A stretch of 64,000 nucleotides of DNA from Prostheceraeus crozeri (GCA_907163375.1 CAJQUW010002133.1:62001-126000), one strand, 5' to 3'. Shown: positions 1 to 12,640, numbered from the stretch's first letter. Translations and numbers: made by a program. The notes: generated from the letters alone by a model not told the origin.

Positions 1-3000
1 AAACATTTATACCACAAACAATAAATGCCAATGATGGGTATGCTTGAAGTGAAAAGAAGGACTCATGTTAATGTGATGACGATTCCTTCACTAATGTACA
101 CCTGAACATTTCCGAACACATGATTAAGAAAGATCATTAATAGTAATTTTGAGGATAATTCATAGGAATGTTGAAAATGTTCTCAAATGGTCCTGGAATT
201 TTCTGACGGAAAAGCCCCGGATACCCTGATCTTGACCGCTATGGCTATGCTTGAAATTAGTTGAGATGGTCAAATTTAGTAAAATCCGTGAAATTAGGTC
301 AACTTTGAGAGCTTGCTGTGGCCGTTGCAGGGCATGGAGGAGGTGGGGATTGAATTGGGCATCCATTGGGATCATGAACATTGGTTTGTGGTATTGGTTG
401 CGTGATTTGACTGAATATCTTGCTATGCCTATGCTTGTTTTTAATTGATATTTGGTTATCCCATGAAATTGAATTAATTTTTAATGAGAATGAATGTTTC
501 CCATGAGCGTATTTTTTTGTGCAGGACTGGTCTCAATTTTGTAATGCGCTATATCATAGGGTGTGGTTAAGTGCTGTAGGAAGTTTGGTTCTACTACCTT
601 CTGTATTTCCAGAGTTGTTTGTACTTTATCAATTTTGTATTCTGACTTTGCTTGTTGTTTGAAACCAGCCTTGCTGAACATGATTCCAAACTTGTCCCAG
701 ACCTCTATAAAATAGCAAAGCTTGGACCTACCTGAACCAGCATGGGCTTCAACCACTTAAACCCCATGAACCCCCTCCCCCTGGATCCATTACCGGCCAC
801 TTCTAGTGCTTGCTGCCGGCTCAGCCATGGTAATAGCCGCATGACTCTAATTGTGCTGGTTCATCCGGGATTAACTATTGCTATTAATTTGACATTGATT
901 ACTATTGCATGTTCATTCGATTTCGGTGGCAATCAGAATACAGTAAATTTTTGGCAGTAGCTATTACTCCGGCTATATCTCCAAAACTGGAAATTAAGAC
1001 CTAACAGAAATAAAAAGAAAAAAACAGAAAAAAGACTTAAGAAGTAAGACGTTTAGAAATTAAGGATTAAGACTAGAAATTTTCTATAGTGCATGAAACA
1101 AAAAAATGGAGGCTTTGCTGTATTGAATGTTTTGGAGACACTTATGGCAGGAAAAACGCTTGCATTGAAATCACTCAAAAATTTTGTAATACAAAGCAAG
1201 ACAAATCAACGAGTCAAGACCCATTCTGACATGTTTCGTGATGTACTTCGTGAATAGGAGTCTCTTTATGACTGAGAAACATTTACAGTAACCAGAGATA
1301 TTGAAGAATATTATACGCCTCACCAAGAGTAATAGACAGAAAAATTCATCAATCAGAGAAATCATTTACAAAACCACACTTATGTCAATTATATACCAGT
1401 ACATTTCATCATGCAAATACATTTGTCATGTGAAATCCTTGCATCATTAAATTGATATTTGAAGTATTTATCATGTTCACACATAAATATAATGAAACAA
1501 ATCATCAAAAATATCTTCAACTAATAACTAGGCGCATTATTTCCTTCATTGGTATTTATCACACGTGATTTCATGCTTGAGAAATACAAGTCCGACGTTT
1601 TGAATTCGCGCTAAAATTTCGGGACTCCGAGCAGCTTTAATGACCACCTGAAATCAGCTGATGACCCTTCTAGCCTAATACAGTAAAACAATCTGATTTC
1701 TATGGCCTTTTCATTGATTTAGCTGCACAAGTAAGACACGAAAGATAAAACAAAAAGTTTCATGTCACATATTCATCAATATACACGCTTCCGTCGTAAT
1801 CAGCTATTGTTTTGGATGCGATTTCTATGAAATTCTTGTCGCACCTAAAATGAATTAAATACGGAAACAGTAAACAAAGCATTTCGATAGGGAAAGACAG
1901 TACAAGCAAAGGGACTGATTAACATTCACTGATACTGACAAACTTTGCTACCATTGTCTCATTCCGCACAAATTTCTTGACATCGGAGGTCGGTTGATCA
2001 AACTGTCTTAACATTGCTGTTAAAATCCATTTTTCCTGCATCATTTCAGGTACGTGTTAAGTTCTACATCTTAAGTATTTTTCATGGACATAATGTGCTC
2101 TATCCGTCCGGTCGTTCTTCGTCCTTCTCGTGAATGCTGGTGGCTCGTCGGATTTCGCGATGGGGCTTGGATTTTCGGGGTGGCTTTGTTATGGTAGGAA
2201 TTCTATCTCATACCATGTAATGACACCCTGTGCTATGCCCTGTCGTGATTTCCGTTGACCTGTTGATGTTTCCGTGTTGGTTTGGGGAATGTTCTCCTGG
2301 CGGATAAAGCGCATTCGATTTATTTGCAATAACTTTCTATAAATCTGTTCTATGATTATTGAAATTGTTGACTCCTATTGAAATTGTTGATGAATGATTA
2401 TTGACCTCTGATCAAATAATAATGTTAAATAATCTGCTGTGATGAAGTGTGATTGGTAAATAAAGCACATTATTAATAAATTAATAAAATTAATGTTATT
2501 CATTTGCTTATGTATCTTCATGATTATTGCGTGCTGCTATGCCATGAAAATGAATGATTTGTCTCCTCTTCTCATTTATCCATGACATGTCTCTTCTCAT
2601 TCTTTACAATCCTCATATAAATTGACATTGTGATTCATGAATACTAACATAACTCTGATAGTCATTGATTCATAAATTTGTAAATAAATCATGTTCATCA
2701 TTCATACTGACATGACTTTCTATGAAGTGAATTGTATACATGACCATTTTCCATTTGTAAATAGGCCTACTCACATATATTGCTCATCACAAATTGAAAC
2801 ATCCATTTGTCAGACTTTTTCAGATCGTGATTTCATGACTCCATTCATCTAGCAACTTTCTCCAATACCGCTGCTGCCGCTTTCTCATCTGTATGTTTCA
2901 CCTGTTTAACACATTATTCATCTTTATCATCAATGTATATCATCTCTAATACTGTAATATCATTCATGCAGTTATCACATGTTTGTACCAAATTGGTCAA
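1..3000. other. AT-rich stretch, no gene recognised
   Basis: Only short frames are present and none resembles a known family. A pyrimidine-rich acceptor-like site (TTTTTTTGTGCAG) lies near 512-524 on the plus strand and a donor-like CAG/GTAGG on the minus strand near 735, but no convincing exon can be framed by them. I see no TIRs, RNA genes or CpG-rich promoter. Confidence 0.5.
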
Positions 3001-3020
3001 TAAACGTTCTTGAGTTCTTG

Positions 3021-3240
3021 ACAGAGAGAGAGAGAGAGAACTCTCGTCACACAAAAGTCAAACGTACCTAAGCATGCAACCCAAAACATGCATCGGTTAA
3101 TCATAAAGCATGCAAAAAGAGTTGACATGCAACGGTAAGTCATAAGGCATGCAAAGACAGTCAACATGCAAAATATACACATGCAAATAAGAATAATACT
3201 GTCATGTAAAAATCGAGACGCATAAAGCATGCTAAGGTAG
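3021..3240. repeat. GA microsatellite followed by a CATGCA-rich degenerate repeat
   Basis: A (GA)n run at about 3021-3040 is followed by seven CATGCA cores between 3070 and 3190, spaced irregularly at about 15-40 bp. The small minus-strand frame over this region is a product of the repeat and is not a gene. Confidence 0.6.
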
Positions 3241-3336
3241 CACAACATAAAACTGAAATTGATATGTGCTCTACAAGATTAATAAGTTAAATAAGGACAA
3301 AATAAAGTAAAGTAATAAAGGTGCACATACACAAAC

Positions 3337-4629
3337 TTAACGGTTGGCAGTAAGAAGCCTTTCAAGATTCTTATGCATGCGGAAAGAAGGACAAATGTCA
3401 ACGTTCAGTTCCTTCCGACAAACTTGCACCACACGTTTGCTACATTCACTGAAAGGTAGGACTAAGAGGATCTTATCAAGCCTGTTTAGTTCTAAATTAA
3501 GGCCCTGAGGGAAAAGAGTACAAAGGCGCTTGATCCACTTATTCTCATGCAGGTCTTTTATTATCATGAGGGCAGTGTTCCAAAGCAGTGAACGAGAAAT
3601 CACAAATGTCACACTTTTGAGAAAAATGCTGAGCAACGGTAGAAGATGACAAACACTTAATACTGCTGAGAGATCCGCCTCGACAATGTACATGAGGTCT
3701 GTCCTACGTAGCCGACTTTACACTTTCTACAACTAATAAAATAAATGACATTGCGGGTCTGGCAGGTAAGCCTATGAACAATTAAAAAAGAGTTATTATT
3801 TACATTATTATATACAGAGGAGGTGTGGAGACTGTATTTACATATATTACTAGGGCACGGGAAAAACTCAGTGCTCCAATCATTAGGCGTCTGACCCGTT
3901 AAACTTAAAACTTGGCGAAAACCCTTGCGGATAGCGATGCGGGTATAACCTTGCTGTTCCCAGTGCGGTTGAAAAATACCCTTCGTCTCCTTAAAATCTT
4001 TGTAACTGGAGCTCCGCATGGACCAACGATACATTTGACCAAATAAAATTGACTTAAAAACACTATGAGGATGAAATGAAGTAGGTGACAAGATGCTGTG
4101 AGTATCAGTTGGTTTAAAACCGACTTTATACAGAATACTATTACGGCCTTTATACAATAGGAGATCTAAAAATCTGATCTCAGTAATACTGTAGGTAAGT
4201 TCAACTGTAATACTGTCATAAATGCTATCTATATATGTACAAAAATTTAACAAGGTTGACTCATCAGAGTTCCAGATGAAGAAAACATCGTCTATATATC
4301 TCATCCAGACAACAGGCTTATGCTCAAACTCAAAAACGTGATCTTCCCATTCGGACAAAAAAATGTTCGCATACGAAGGGCCGAATGCACAACCCATCGC
4401 CGTACCTTGAACTTGTAAAAAAACTCTCATCACGAAAAGAAAAATTATTTGACGTGAGGATGATACGAAGCATAGTAAGTAATGTCAAATCCGGTCTCCT
4501 AGGGTCCGGAAACTTAAGGAATGCACGACTTACAGCAGAAATGCCGGCTTCCGTAGGATTGTTGGTGTACAGCGATGCCACATCTAGAGTAGCTAATAAG
4601 GAGCTGTCACTAATGCACAAGGTCTTTAA
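3337..4629 (-). mobile_element. Penelope-like retroelement remnant A (RT + GIY-YIG)
   Basis: Penelope-like elements encode a reverse transcriptase fused to a GIY-YIG endonuclease. On the minus strand the order is an RT block with LATLDVASLYTN (about 4595-4560), the catalytic core YIDD inside WMRYIDDVFF (about 4300), then a GIY-YIG block (VIYFISCRKCKVGYVGQT, about 3750-3690) and the usual tail ENKWIKRLCTLFPQGLN (about 3550-3490). The coding sequence is spread over three frames, so the copy is dead. It is cut at its upstream side by a TTAA at 4626-4629, where a piggyBac end begins. The downstream end is somewhere near 3330. Family assignment is firm; the exact ends are not. Confidence 0.85.
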
Positions 4630-4644
4630 CCCTTACTTTACCAT

Positions 4645-4848
4645 GGGGTGTCTACACACCCCAAGACGTCGCATTTTTTGTGTATTTCTTTTACTGGATA
4701 AAGTCCGATGATGCCCTCCCAGTTTATCCTTCAGGTGAATATCACTAAAAAGTTACAGTAATATACTTTTTGAAGTATGAAGTCATTTCGCGGTGAAAAT
4801 GTTTTTGAAAAAATGTAGCGTTGTTTACCATGGGGTGTATCACACCCC
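4645..4848. repeat. Left subterminal palindromes of piggyBac
   Basis: Two hairpins with identical 7-bp arms, GGGGTGT and ACACCCC, lie at 4645-4662 (4-nt loop) and 4832-4848 (3-nt loop). Each is preceded by TTTACCAT. Repeated subterminal palindromes are candidates for transposase binding sites. Confidence 0.75.
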
Positions 4849-5010
4849 AAATATATTTTTGGTAACGAGCAACAATGGAGGTTTATGATTGTGTTCTGAA
4901 TGATCCTAAAAACCAATTGGTGTGCTCAATTTTCTACAGTCAACAACGTGGACATTTTATGATAGCGTGTTCAGCACACACGGTCGTTTGACAAAAAAAC
5001 ACATCTTTTT

Positions 5011-6718
5011 TTAAAATTTTCTGTCACGTTCTCTTGGACAATGATCGCATCGCTTTTGTTTCGGTACCGGTTGGATGATAGGTCTCATTGGCAACCTTGC
5101 TGGCTCAAGTGCGTTGCCCTCTCTGCAACCAATAAGAGACTTTGACAATTGAAGTAGAAAGCGTTTTCGAACTTGTCCACTTATTTGTTCATATTGTGGA
5201 TGCATGTAGAGGAATAAAACCAATGCTTTGTACGAGCAGATGTTCAGCAAATTCATGAACAAAGTCAGAGACCAACGATTGCTTTTTCGAATGCAATTAT
5301 CATTTCGCACCAGTTGGTCTAGTGTGTCCACACCGCACTTTCCTTTATTGTAATCAAGAATGATTTGAGGTTTTCTTGACTCATCACTTGAAATGTCGAT
5401 GTCGTGATGGTTGGTCGACAGAAGAATGACTGCTTTATTTTTCTTCGGGACGTAGGATGCAATTGTTGCTTTGTCTTAAAATCCGAATACACTGGTAAAT
5501 TGAATTGCCTAGTTGAATCAGGCATCATTTCCGAAGGTAATTCGGTTTTATTACGACGAATGGTGCGACCGTCATAGTCATTTGACGTCCAAGAAGATTT
5601 CTTGCAAGCTGCAAGCTTGTAAAAAAAATTGTCCATATAGATGTGACGGCCAGATCCTGTGCAGAAATCGGTCAATTGAAGTACAACACGCTGACCTTGA
5701 CTTCTTTCCGGAACATCACCAACTCTTCCTACGTAAGGCTGTAAATTGAGACAATAATAGGTTTTGAATCACATAAAGGCCATAACTATATTCCATAGCG
5801 GCCTGGCTTTGAAGGGATGAACATTTAAAAAGGACAGCGCCCTCGGAAACTGACAAGCTGTTCGTCTACAGTCAATTCAGATCCAGGTGAATAGTTAGCT
5901 CGAAATTTAGTCACAATTTCTTCGAAAATACGGCGCAAAGGTGCAAATTTGTCTTGAGAATTTCTTTCACTGCGGCAATCAAATCGAAGATAACGTAGAA
6001 GTTGAGTGAATCGATTTCTGGCCATGGAATCATTAAATATTGGCCTTCCCTCGGCCGAACGTCAGCCAGTCGTGTTTTGTTCTCATGCAAAGCGCCAGCA
6101 AGAAGCAACAGACCGAAAAAAGTATATAGTTCTCCTACATTTGTTTCTTTCCAAGTATGTGTATGCTCGCTAGCTTCCTTACTGGTGCATTCAGCTATCT
6201 TTTGAACAAGACTGGGAGAAATGAATAATATGAAGGCTTCCTCAGGTGATGAACCACAGTGTCTTTGAGCATGCTTAGTAGGACCACTTTGATTTCGAAT
6301 ATAGACAATAAATTGCTACGACTCTATGATAAGATTCCATAGTATAGTGGTTAGAGCTATAGACCATGAAGTAGCATAACATAGGGTCGAGTTCTGAGTC
6401 GACCTACCTTTTTCCCTTATATTATTTCTAATCTAAAATCATATATTTTCATATATATATGTAAATTTGAATGGATCATTGAAATCAAAGTAACAATAAC
6501 TAACCTTCAAATTCTATCGTATCCTGCATATCTGAATGCTGTCCGACTTCACACGAGTTACTGAGATCACCTTCGTTGGAAGCCTCTGCATCAGCAGATA
6601 TTTCAAGATCATCGAAATCGGCATCCTCTTCATCTTCTTCATCCTCCTCATAATCTTGTAAAACGGCCTCAGCCACTAGCTCAGCACTAAGTCGTGATCG
6701 AAGACGTCTGTACGCCAT
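5011..6718 (-). pseudogene. piggyBac transposase, decayed, with a likely intron
   Basis: The start ATG at 6718 opens an acidic N-terminal exon (MAYRRLRSRLSAE..., Asp/Glu-rich) ending near 6500 at a donor-like AG/GTTAGT. The DDE domain follows from about 6200 (LLLAGALHENKTRLADV; MARNRFTQLLRYLRF; LTVDEQLVSFRGRCPF with the first catalytic Asp). The C-terminal part runs to 5011 (MDTLDQLVRND; NRWSLTLFMNLLNICSYKA). At least three frame changes are present between these blocks, so it is not functional. A tRNA-like sequence sits in the presumed intron. Confidence 0.85.
6333..6413 (+). repeat. tRNA-like / SINE-head sequence with Pol III terminator
   Basis: An A-box-like TAGTATAGTGG (6340-6350) is followed by TTAG, and a B-box-like GGGTCGAGTTC with a GGTCGA/TCGACC stem (6384-6403). 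A TTTTT run at 6409-6413 could end Pol III transcription. A full cloverleaf with a good acceptor stem cannot be built, so this is more likely a tRNA pseudogene or SINE head than a working tRNA. It lies in the presumed intron of the piggyBac transposase. Confidence 0.5.
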
Positions 6719-6874
6719 GACTCAGGTCAATCAGAATGTGAGAGACTTGTTTGTTACTTTAGTTATAAGTAGTAATGCAGACCGAGTTCTATTTTTAGTT
6801 ATCACATTTTCCCAGGTGTCGCTTACTCATTAACTCTGACGAATCATTTGACAATAGTTCATGTCTCAGCACCA
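6682..6874. repeat. Direct repeat, copy 1 (piggyBac 5' region)
   Basis: About 190 bp, from AGCACTAAGTCGTGATC to CAATAGTTCATG, recur at 7540-7722 in the same orientation with roughly 93% identity by eye. Copy 1 includes the transposase start codon and upstream leader. Confidence 0.85.
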
Positions 6875-7539
6875 TTGATATAGAGATAATGGGAGAAGAT
6901 TGCAGACTACCAATGCGTTCCTCATCTCGCGGAGAAGCCACTTTCTCTCTTGACTGATAAGAGCTAGGGGGAAAACATTGCAAATGTGTTGTGTTGCAAT
7001 GCTTGTTGACTTCTGTTCCAAGCCGAATTGTACTTGACAAAACAGCATTCAAAAACTTTCGAGAGATCCTAGACTGTTAGCTTTTAGCTGGCTGGGCACA
7101 ATAGATAGCAAACAGTGACTTACTGCTTGATATAGCCTGTTAGATCATGTTACGCTGATATTGATTTTGCGTGTAGCTACCTTATTTGATCATGAAGTTA
7201 TCCTTAATGAGGACAGTCCTAATATTATAGTGAATTTCACATATTCTCATGACAGACGCATCTTAAATAGAAAATAATTTCATCTTCCCATTGCCTGTGT
7301 TAAGCCATAAAATCAGTTTACTGATTTCCATTTAATACTCATCAACATCAAAGGATATTGAAAAGTCAAAATTATCAAAATGAATGCTCCTAATTACTGA
7401 CCATGAAAAAGAATCGTTTTCGTATGTTGCTGCCTGGAAGCAACCTTTGAATCCAAAATTCTTCGTTGATAAAAGAGCTTTGAAAATGCAAACATTCGCA
7501 CCTTTACATACTGTGCACAAATATTTCCGATCAACTTCG

Positions 7540-7722
7540 TGAGCACTAAGTCGTGATCAAAGACGTCTGTACGCCATGACTCAGATCAATCAGAATGTAA
7601 GAGACATGTTTGGTACTCTAGTTATAAGTAGTAATGCAGACCGTGTTCTGTTTTTAGTCATCACATTTTCCCAGGTGTCGCTTACTCATTAACTCTGACG
7701 AATCATTTGACAATAGGTCATG
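7540..7722. repeat. Direct repeat, copy 2 (piggyBac 5' region)
   Basis: This is the second copy of the 6682-6874 sequence. The sequence between the copies (6875-7539) has no recognised gene. The duplication probably arose from recombination between two piggyBac copies or from a nested insertion, and it fits the mismatched outer ends. Confidence 0.85.
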
Positions 7723-7857
7723 TATACTATTGTAAACATATATCAGAAGATAGATTTTCAGTTTAGTAGGCCACATGCATCCGTTATTAGTGGACACGAG
7801 TTCTAAATTATATTAAAAACATTCTAGATATAAAAAAACGTTCACCCAAGTAAAGAA

Positions 7858-8137
7858 CGAGTATACTCGGCATTCGGGAAATTGGTACACCACATCAGCC
7901 CGAGTATACTCGTTATTCGGGAACTATTGAAAACTTTATTTTATCTGTCAGAGAATGAGTGGTGGCTATCGTTTCGAGTTAACTCGGGTTTAGGCCCTGA
8001 AGAACAACTGCTGATTGCGTTGTCAGTGATATTCGTCTGCTCTATCGATACGAGTTAACTCGGGCTTAGTTTCTTATTGTATTCCATTCTCGGCGTCACC
8101 AGCCAACTGTTGATAGCGTTCGATACGAGTTAACTCG
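7858..8137. repeat. Right subterminal palindromes of piggyBac (five copies)
   Basis: Five perfect 12-bp palindromes of form CGAGTWWACTCG lie at 7858-7869, 7901-7912 (both with TATA centre), 7975-7986, 8051-8062 and 8126-8137 (TTAA centre). The last is 18 bp inside the right TTAA. They are likely binding sites for the cognate transposase. Confidence 0.8.
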
Positions 8138-8159
8138 CGCTTAGGCGCTAAAGGGTTAA

Positions 8160-9092
8160 ATAACTTTTCTTTATTGGCTCGAATGTAGAGGGCTTCTTTG
8201 ATTCTTCTTGAATTCAAATGTGGTTCATTGCAGACAATCTGTGCTTCAATAGGAGGTAAGTGGTGATTCTTGTGAACATGCTCTGACACAGCCGATCGAA
8301 AACGTATGCCTTTGATGTCCGATAAATGCTCCTAAGCTCGCGTACTCAACTTCCTGCATGTTTCACCGATATAAAATTGCTCACAAGAAGGGCAGTTCAT
8401 TCTATAAATCACGTTACTTTTATCCTCAACTTCAGATTTGACCTTCGTCAATTGAGAACGTAAGGATTGTGAAGGCATAAAAACAACTTTTAAATTCGAA
8501 GAACGACATAGACGACTGACTTTATCACTGATGCCCTTGTAATAAGGTAAGTATATATATCCTTTCGTGGGAGAACCAGTGTGTCATCAGATGAAAGAAT
8601 ATCACTGGCGTTTACGGCTTTTTGGATGCAATTTCTCGAATAACCATTATCAGTAAAAACCTTTTGTAGAAATCGCATTTCCTTTTCCAAATGAATTTCA
8701 CTACAAATGGCTTTTGCACGGTGAACAAAGTATTTGACCACACCAGACTTAACATGATTGGGATGATATGAATCGTATTTTAGCAACGAATTTGTGTTCA
8801 GAGGTTTTCTGTAAACTCTGGTTGAAATTTCTTCTCCAGCTCGTGAAATAAGCACATCCAACATGGCGATTTCATTATCAGATTCACTTTCACAAGTGAA
8901 CTTCACTGAAGGATGTATAGAATTCAAATGTTCGAGGAATTTTGTCTCATCACCACCATTCAGAATCGCAAATGTGTCGAACATATCAGAGGTATAAGTG
9001 TATATTTCCCATAAACGATGAGATGGCCTTTTGTTCTAATGTTTGCATAAATATCTCACATAAAATGGGAGACAAAGGTGTATGTTTTCGAA
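8160..9092 (-). mobile_element. Penelope-like retroelement remnant B
   Basis: Minus-strand RT sequence: PLSPILCEIFMQTLEQ (about 9080-9030), then a degenerate active-site region, FAILNGGDETKFLEHLNSIH (8970-8910) and VYRKPLNTNSLLKYDSYHPN (about 8820-8760). A GIY-YIG tail with the family pattern RRIKEALYIRANKEKLF ends at 8160. At that point a TTAA and the piggyBac end take over. It is a different copy from remnant A, since both contain the RT active-site and GIY-YIG regions. Several frame changes make it dead. Confidence 0.85.
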
Positions 9093-9345
9093 TTCATCCA
9101 TCACATTTTCTTATGTATGTACAATGACGGCTCTTCCAATCGCGCATTCTTGCGGGATCACAGAATTCTTACGAATTTCTTACGGCAATTTAGCTGATAA
9201 TTGTTTCTTGCAATCACAACTTGCAAAATGATAGACATTAACGAGTGACGTCCACATCTGTGACCAAGATAATAAAGTCACATCTGGTAGACAAGCACGA
9301 TGTCAAAGAGATCAGTCAAAAAAGTAGAGCTGATTAGAACCTTTT
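9093..9345. repeat. Arm 1 of a 9-kb-spaced inverted repeat
   Basis: About 250 bp (from GAATTCATCCATCACATTTTC to GTAGAGCTGAT) recur as the reverse complement at 18350-18605. By eye they are about 85-90% identical with a few indels. It is probably a dispersed transposon fragment of unknown family. Confidence 0.8.
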
Positions 9346-9893
9346 AATTTGCGACCATGTGTACAATATGAAATAATAACAAATGTTATTTTTCATGGCC
9401 ATGCCGCTCCTCTTAGTGAATTTACATACGGAATGCAATTGCATCAGACAGAAGGTGAACATGACCAGAACCACCCGGGACGGATCAAAAAGTAGAGAAA
9501 TGAAAATACATACTTAAATTACAATTAGTAGAAATCAGGAATGAAAAAGTAAGAAGTTAATGAGAAAAAGTCACAAAGTCTCAAATTGAAAAGAAACTCT
9601 TTCTGTAGACAGAAAGTTGGCTTCAACACTTTTATCCCTTTCTCTACAGATGACGGATACTTCCGTCCTATGGACAACAACCTTTATTGCTAGTAAAAAT
9701 TTCCCAAATCATAAGTTTCCGTCGTACAAACGTTGTGCTCAGCACTGGTATTTGAAGCTCCCCATTCTCGCGTGTACGGGTTTTCATAAGCACGAATTTT
9801 ACGACTACATTCGCCTGTTTTTCTGTTTTCTATGTAAGCCTTTGATTCTCTTCAAATATGCAAAAAATATTATGAAAGAAGTCTTATCAGTGG
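9346..9893. other. Gap between elements, no gene recognised
   Basis: A 99-codon plus-strand frame (9617-9916) runs into the TIR of the next element and matches nothing I recognise. Nothing else is supported here. Confidence 0.4.
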
Positions 9894-10287
9894 CACGGTG
9901 GTCCAGAATGACCTGATTAATAAAAAAATTAGAACCGACACAAATTCTATACCGTTCGAAAGCTTACAGATAGACAATTCTTTTAGTCCTAATTTTAGAA
10001 AAATCTGTCGACGTCTTTATTAGTAGTATGAGGAAACGCATTTTCGTATTTAGTGAGTAATATGTCATGTACATATCAGTTTGAATGATATATTTATAGT
10101 AAAATTGTATCTCATAAGTGTACAATAATTGATATTTGAATCTTATTGAATCATAAAAGAATGATAATATTGTCAAATTGACCGGCATTTTTAATGAGTA
10201 GTGTGATAAGTATTCGCTTTTACTTTTTGCATTGAGAAATCAAATTGTTCTATACATTTCCGATAATTTTGTCGGAAAGCATAATAG
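9894..10287. repeat. Chapaev-type element 1, left TIR
   Basis: The sequence matches the reverse complement of 13034-13427 over 394 bp with few mismatches, including the shared blocks GACCTGATTWATAAAAAAAT and GATAATTTTGTCGGAAA. Confidence 0.9.
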
Positions 10288-10624
10288 TGAGAGTAAACAT
10301 AATGAGTACAGTTATCTATAGATTTCAACATTAAGTTAGCAATTTTTGCCTTAATAATTGATGCTCATTAACAGCAAATTAACCAGTTTCACTCTGGTTA
10401 CTCAGTTTCACAACAAATCCATGTAGAGCGATATAGCTAAAACGCATAAGTTTATAACTTCACATTTATATGAAATTTAGCAAATTTCATATCGAAAATA
10501 TTGAACATCATAAATAAAGCATCATATCAAACATTGAAAATGGAATCAGAAATGATTCGAATTATATTCCTGTACAGTTCGAAGAAGCCGAAAACTTTTC
10601 GTGCGATGCGGGAACCTTGTATTT

Positions 10625-12640
10625 CTACCAGTTTCTAGAGAAATCCGAATGAACGGACTCGAGAGCCTGCTCAGACCAAGTTCCCAGTCCAGACTGCTTA
10701 GTATCGCAAAACTCGCTGACATGGAAAAATGTTGCATGGATCTTAGGAGTAATTCTCAATCCAAGCTGCATAAACTTTCCGAGAAAAGATTCGATTTTTG
10801 ACTTATAGTTGCGGTGCAGAGATTTACCAAAACAACTCACAAATACATCGTTGAATGACCGAAATGCCTCAACAAATAGCTTGTGTTCTGCTGGAATGAT
10901 TTTTTCAAGTTCATCAACATTTTTCAGCAATTTTCTGCATGCATTTCCGGCAAAGCTTCCTCCATGTATTGCTTCTCTTTCGATAAAGAGACATTAAGGT
11001 CATTGAATGGCATCTGCCCAGACCTTTTCTAAGTTCGAGTACAGGAAGTTTACAGTACCGAGCATCAGATGGAGTTCAGGTGGGGGCATTATATCCACAA
11101 CAAGCGTGTCGTCGGCAAATTTGAACAAGGGTGCATGGATGCAGTTGCCAAATTCCTTGGCTCTGATTGTACGCTTTCTGTAAGTCTCCAATATTGCCTT
11201 CGGATGCTGCCTAAAGTACGCAGCATCGCCTCACAATGTAATTTGTCTTTCTCCGAATTGCACCATGAACATGGATGTAAAGATGCATGCGACATCAATC
11301 CAAGAGTTATATTTGGTAATTTGAGGTCCATGCAAAACGTATACGGAGAAAGAGAGCGCAGTGAAGTAAATTTGAGAAGATCCCAAAGTATGAGCATATT
11401 TCTGTAGGTTTCTTGGGCCGTGGGGACAACTGCTAATATAAACAACTTCTTCACACTTGTATCTTTCAAGTTTTTGGATGCCACACCGTCGGATAATTTG
11501 CTTCTCACCACAGTATCAGCATCACCATCGTACCTTCTCGTTGGTATGGCCGAAGGTGAGCGAACAGTCAAGCAAACTTTGAGAAATCCTCCTCCGGAAT
11601 CGATGCCAATGATGGACTGAAAGGCTATGGAATGCAACACGATGTTTCAATTTATCTACATCACTACAGAAGATGACTGGAAGATTGGACTTGAATGGCA
11701 TTGAAGATTCGGCATTTTAGGCATTAGAGGAATAATCAAAATCCCGAAACTCACAACTAAAGAGGTCATCCAGTCAATGCGCTTGCAGTTGCAGCTTTTC
11801 TCTGATGTATGGCTCCGTCACATTGCGAGTACCAAAGGATGAGCGGATATGCTTACCAAGAGTCTTTGGTTTGATTAGTCGACAGATTTAGATCAATCTT
11901 GATTTGATGGAAGTCCTCAGCTGATACTTTTTTCGCCGATGTTTTCGAAGAAATTTCTATAGATCAAGGTCTTCCCCTTTTCGCAGACAGAACACATGAG
12001 TTGTGGCCACCTCCACTTGAATCTTTAGTTTTCGAGCGATTATTGATGAAGCTAAACTTTCTCCACAACTGGGTTTGTTATCTGAGCTTGTTGCATAGGT
12101 GAGCAGGTTGGCATGCTTCTGAGTTTGAGTGCACTTGTGTGGCTTACCTCGAGCCAGCTCGGAGAAACAGTGCGTACACAAGGTTATTATCAAGGGAACT
12201 GGAGAATTGGAGGGGACTGGACCAGGTTTTTTCTTCTGTATGACAGAAGTAGATACGGCGAAATTCGAAGTAGTCGATGCTCTAGCTGTGTCACAAACCA
12301 AACACATGCATTTGTCTGCACTTCTTGTAAGACGAATTCTGGTCAGTTTAGAATGGTCAAACAAACGAATTTTATGGGTAAAATTGTTATTCCTATACTC
12401 AGATACGATGGTGTAACAATTACTGCAGAGTGCTGACGGATATCTCAAATCGTCGAAATCGTCGAACTTGATAATATGTTGTTGGATAACCTCACGCACA
12501 GAAAATGAAATGTTGCGCATTACCTTTGTCTTCGAAAAACATAAAAGGCAAATGGCGGTCCCACATTCATTATGAGATCTCGCGTGATTTGGCATAGCGA
12601 AGTAGAGTTCGATGCAGATTATTGTAGCGTAGATGTGCAA
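10625..12640 (-). pseudogene. Chapaev-type transposase, decayed
   Basis: Three blocks lie in order on the minus strand. A cysteine-rich N-terminus covers 12640-11957 (CLLCF; SALCSNCYTIVSEYRNN; MCLVCDTA; TLCTHCFSEL). A central region covers 11640-11089 (GIDSGGGFLKVCLTV; KKLFILAVVPTAQETYRN; LGLMSHASLHPCSWCNSEKD). The C-terminal region covers 10930-10625 (RITPKIHATFFHVSEFCD; GLGTWSEQALESVHSDFSRNW). The SEQ-x2-E-x2-H motif recurs in the second element at 15127-15366. Stops and frame changes separate the blocks. I do not identify the full catalytic triad. Confidence 0.7.

Larger units (their letters stand above)
4626..8159. mobile_element. Chimeric piggyBac region between two TTAA sites
   Basis: The left end reads TTAA (4626-4629) then CCCTTACTTTACC. 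The right end reads AAAGGG then TTAA (8156-8159). Both look like piggyBac termini, but beyond the first nine bases they do not match. Their subterminal palindromes also differ: GGGGTGT/ACACCCC on the left and CGAGTWWACTCG on the right. The flanks are two different Penelope-like copies. I infer that this is a fusion of the left end of one piggyBac family with the right end of another. A decayed transposase lies inside on the minus strand. Confidence 0.7.

Noticed and set aside
1655-1700. CTGATGA core that could begin a hammerhead ribozyme, which Penelope-like elements often carry
   Set aside because: No GAAA box or cleavage triplet lies at the needed spacing, and the site is 1.6 kb from the Penelope remnant.
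9964-10188. 74-codon frame rich in Tyr and Ile
   Set aside because: It lies entirely inside the AT-rich Chapaev-type TIR.
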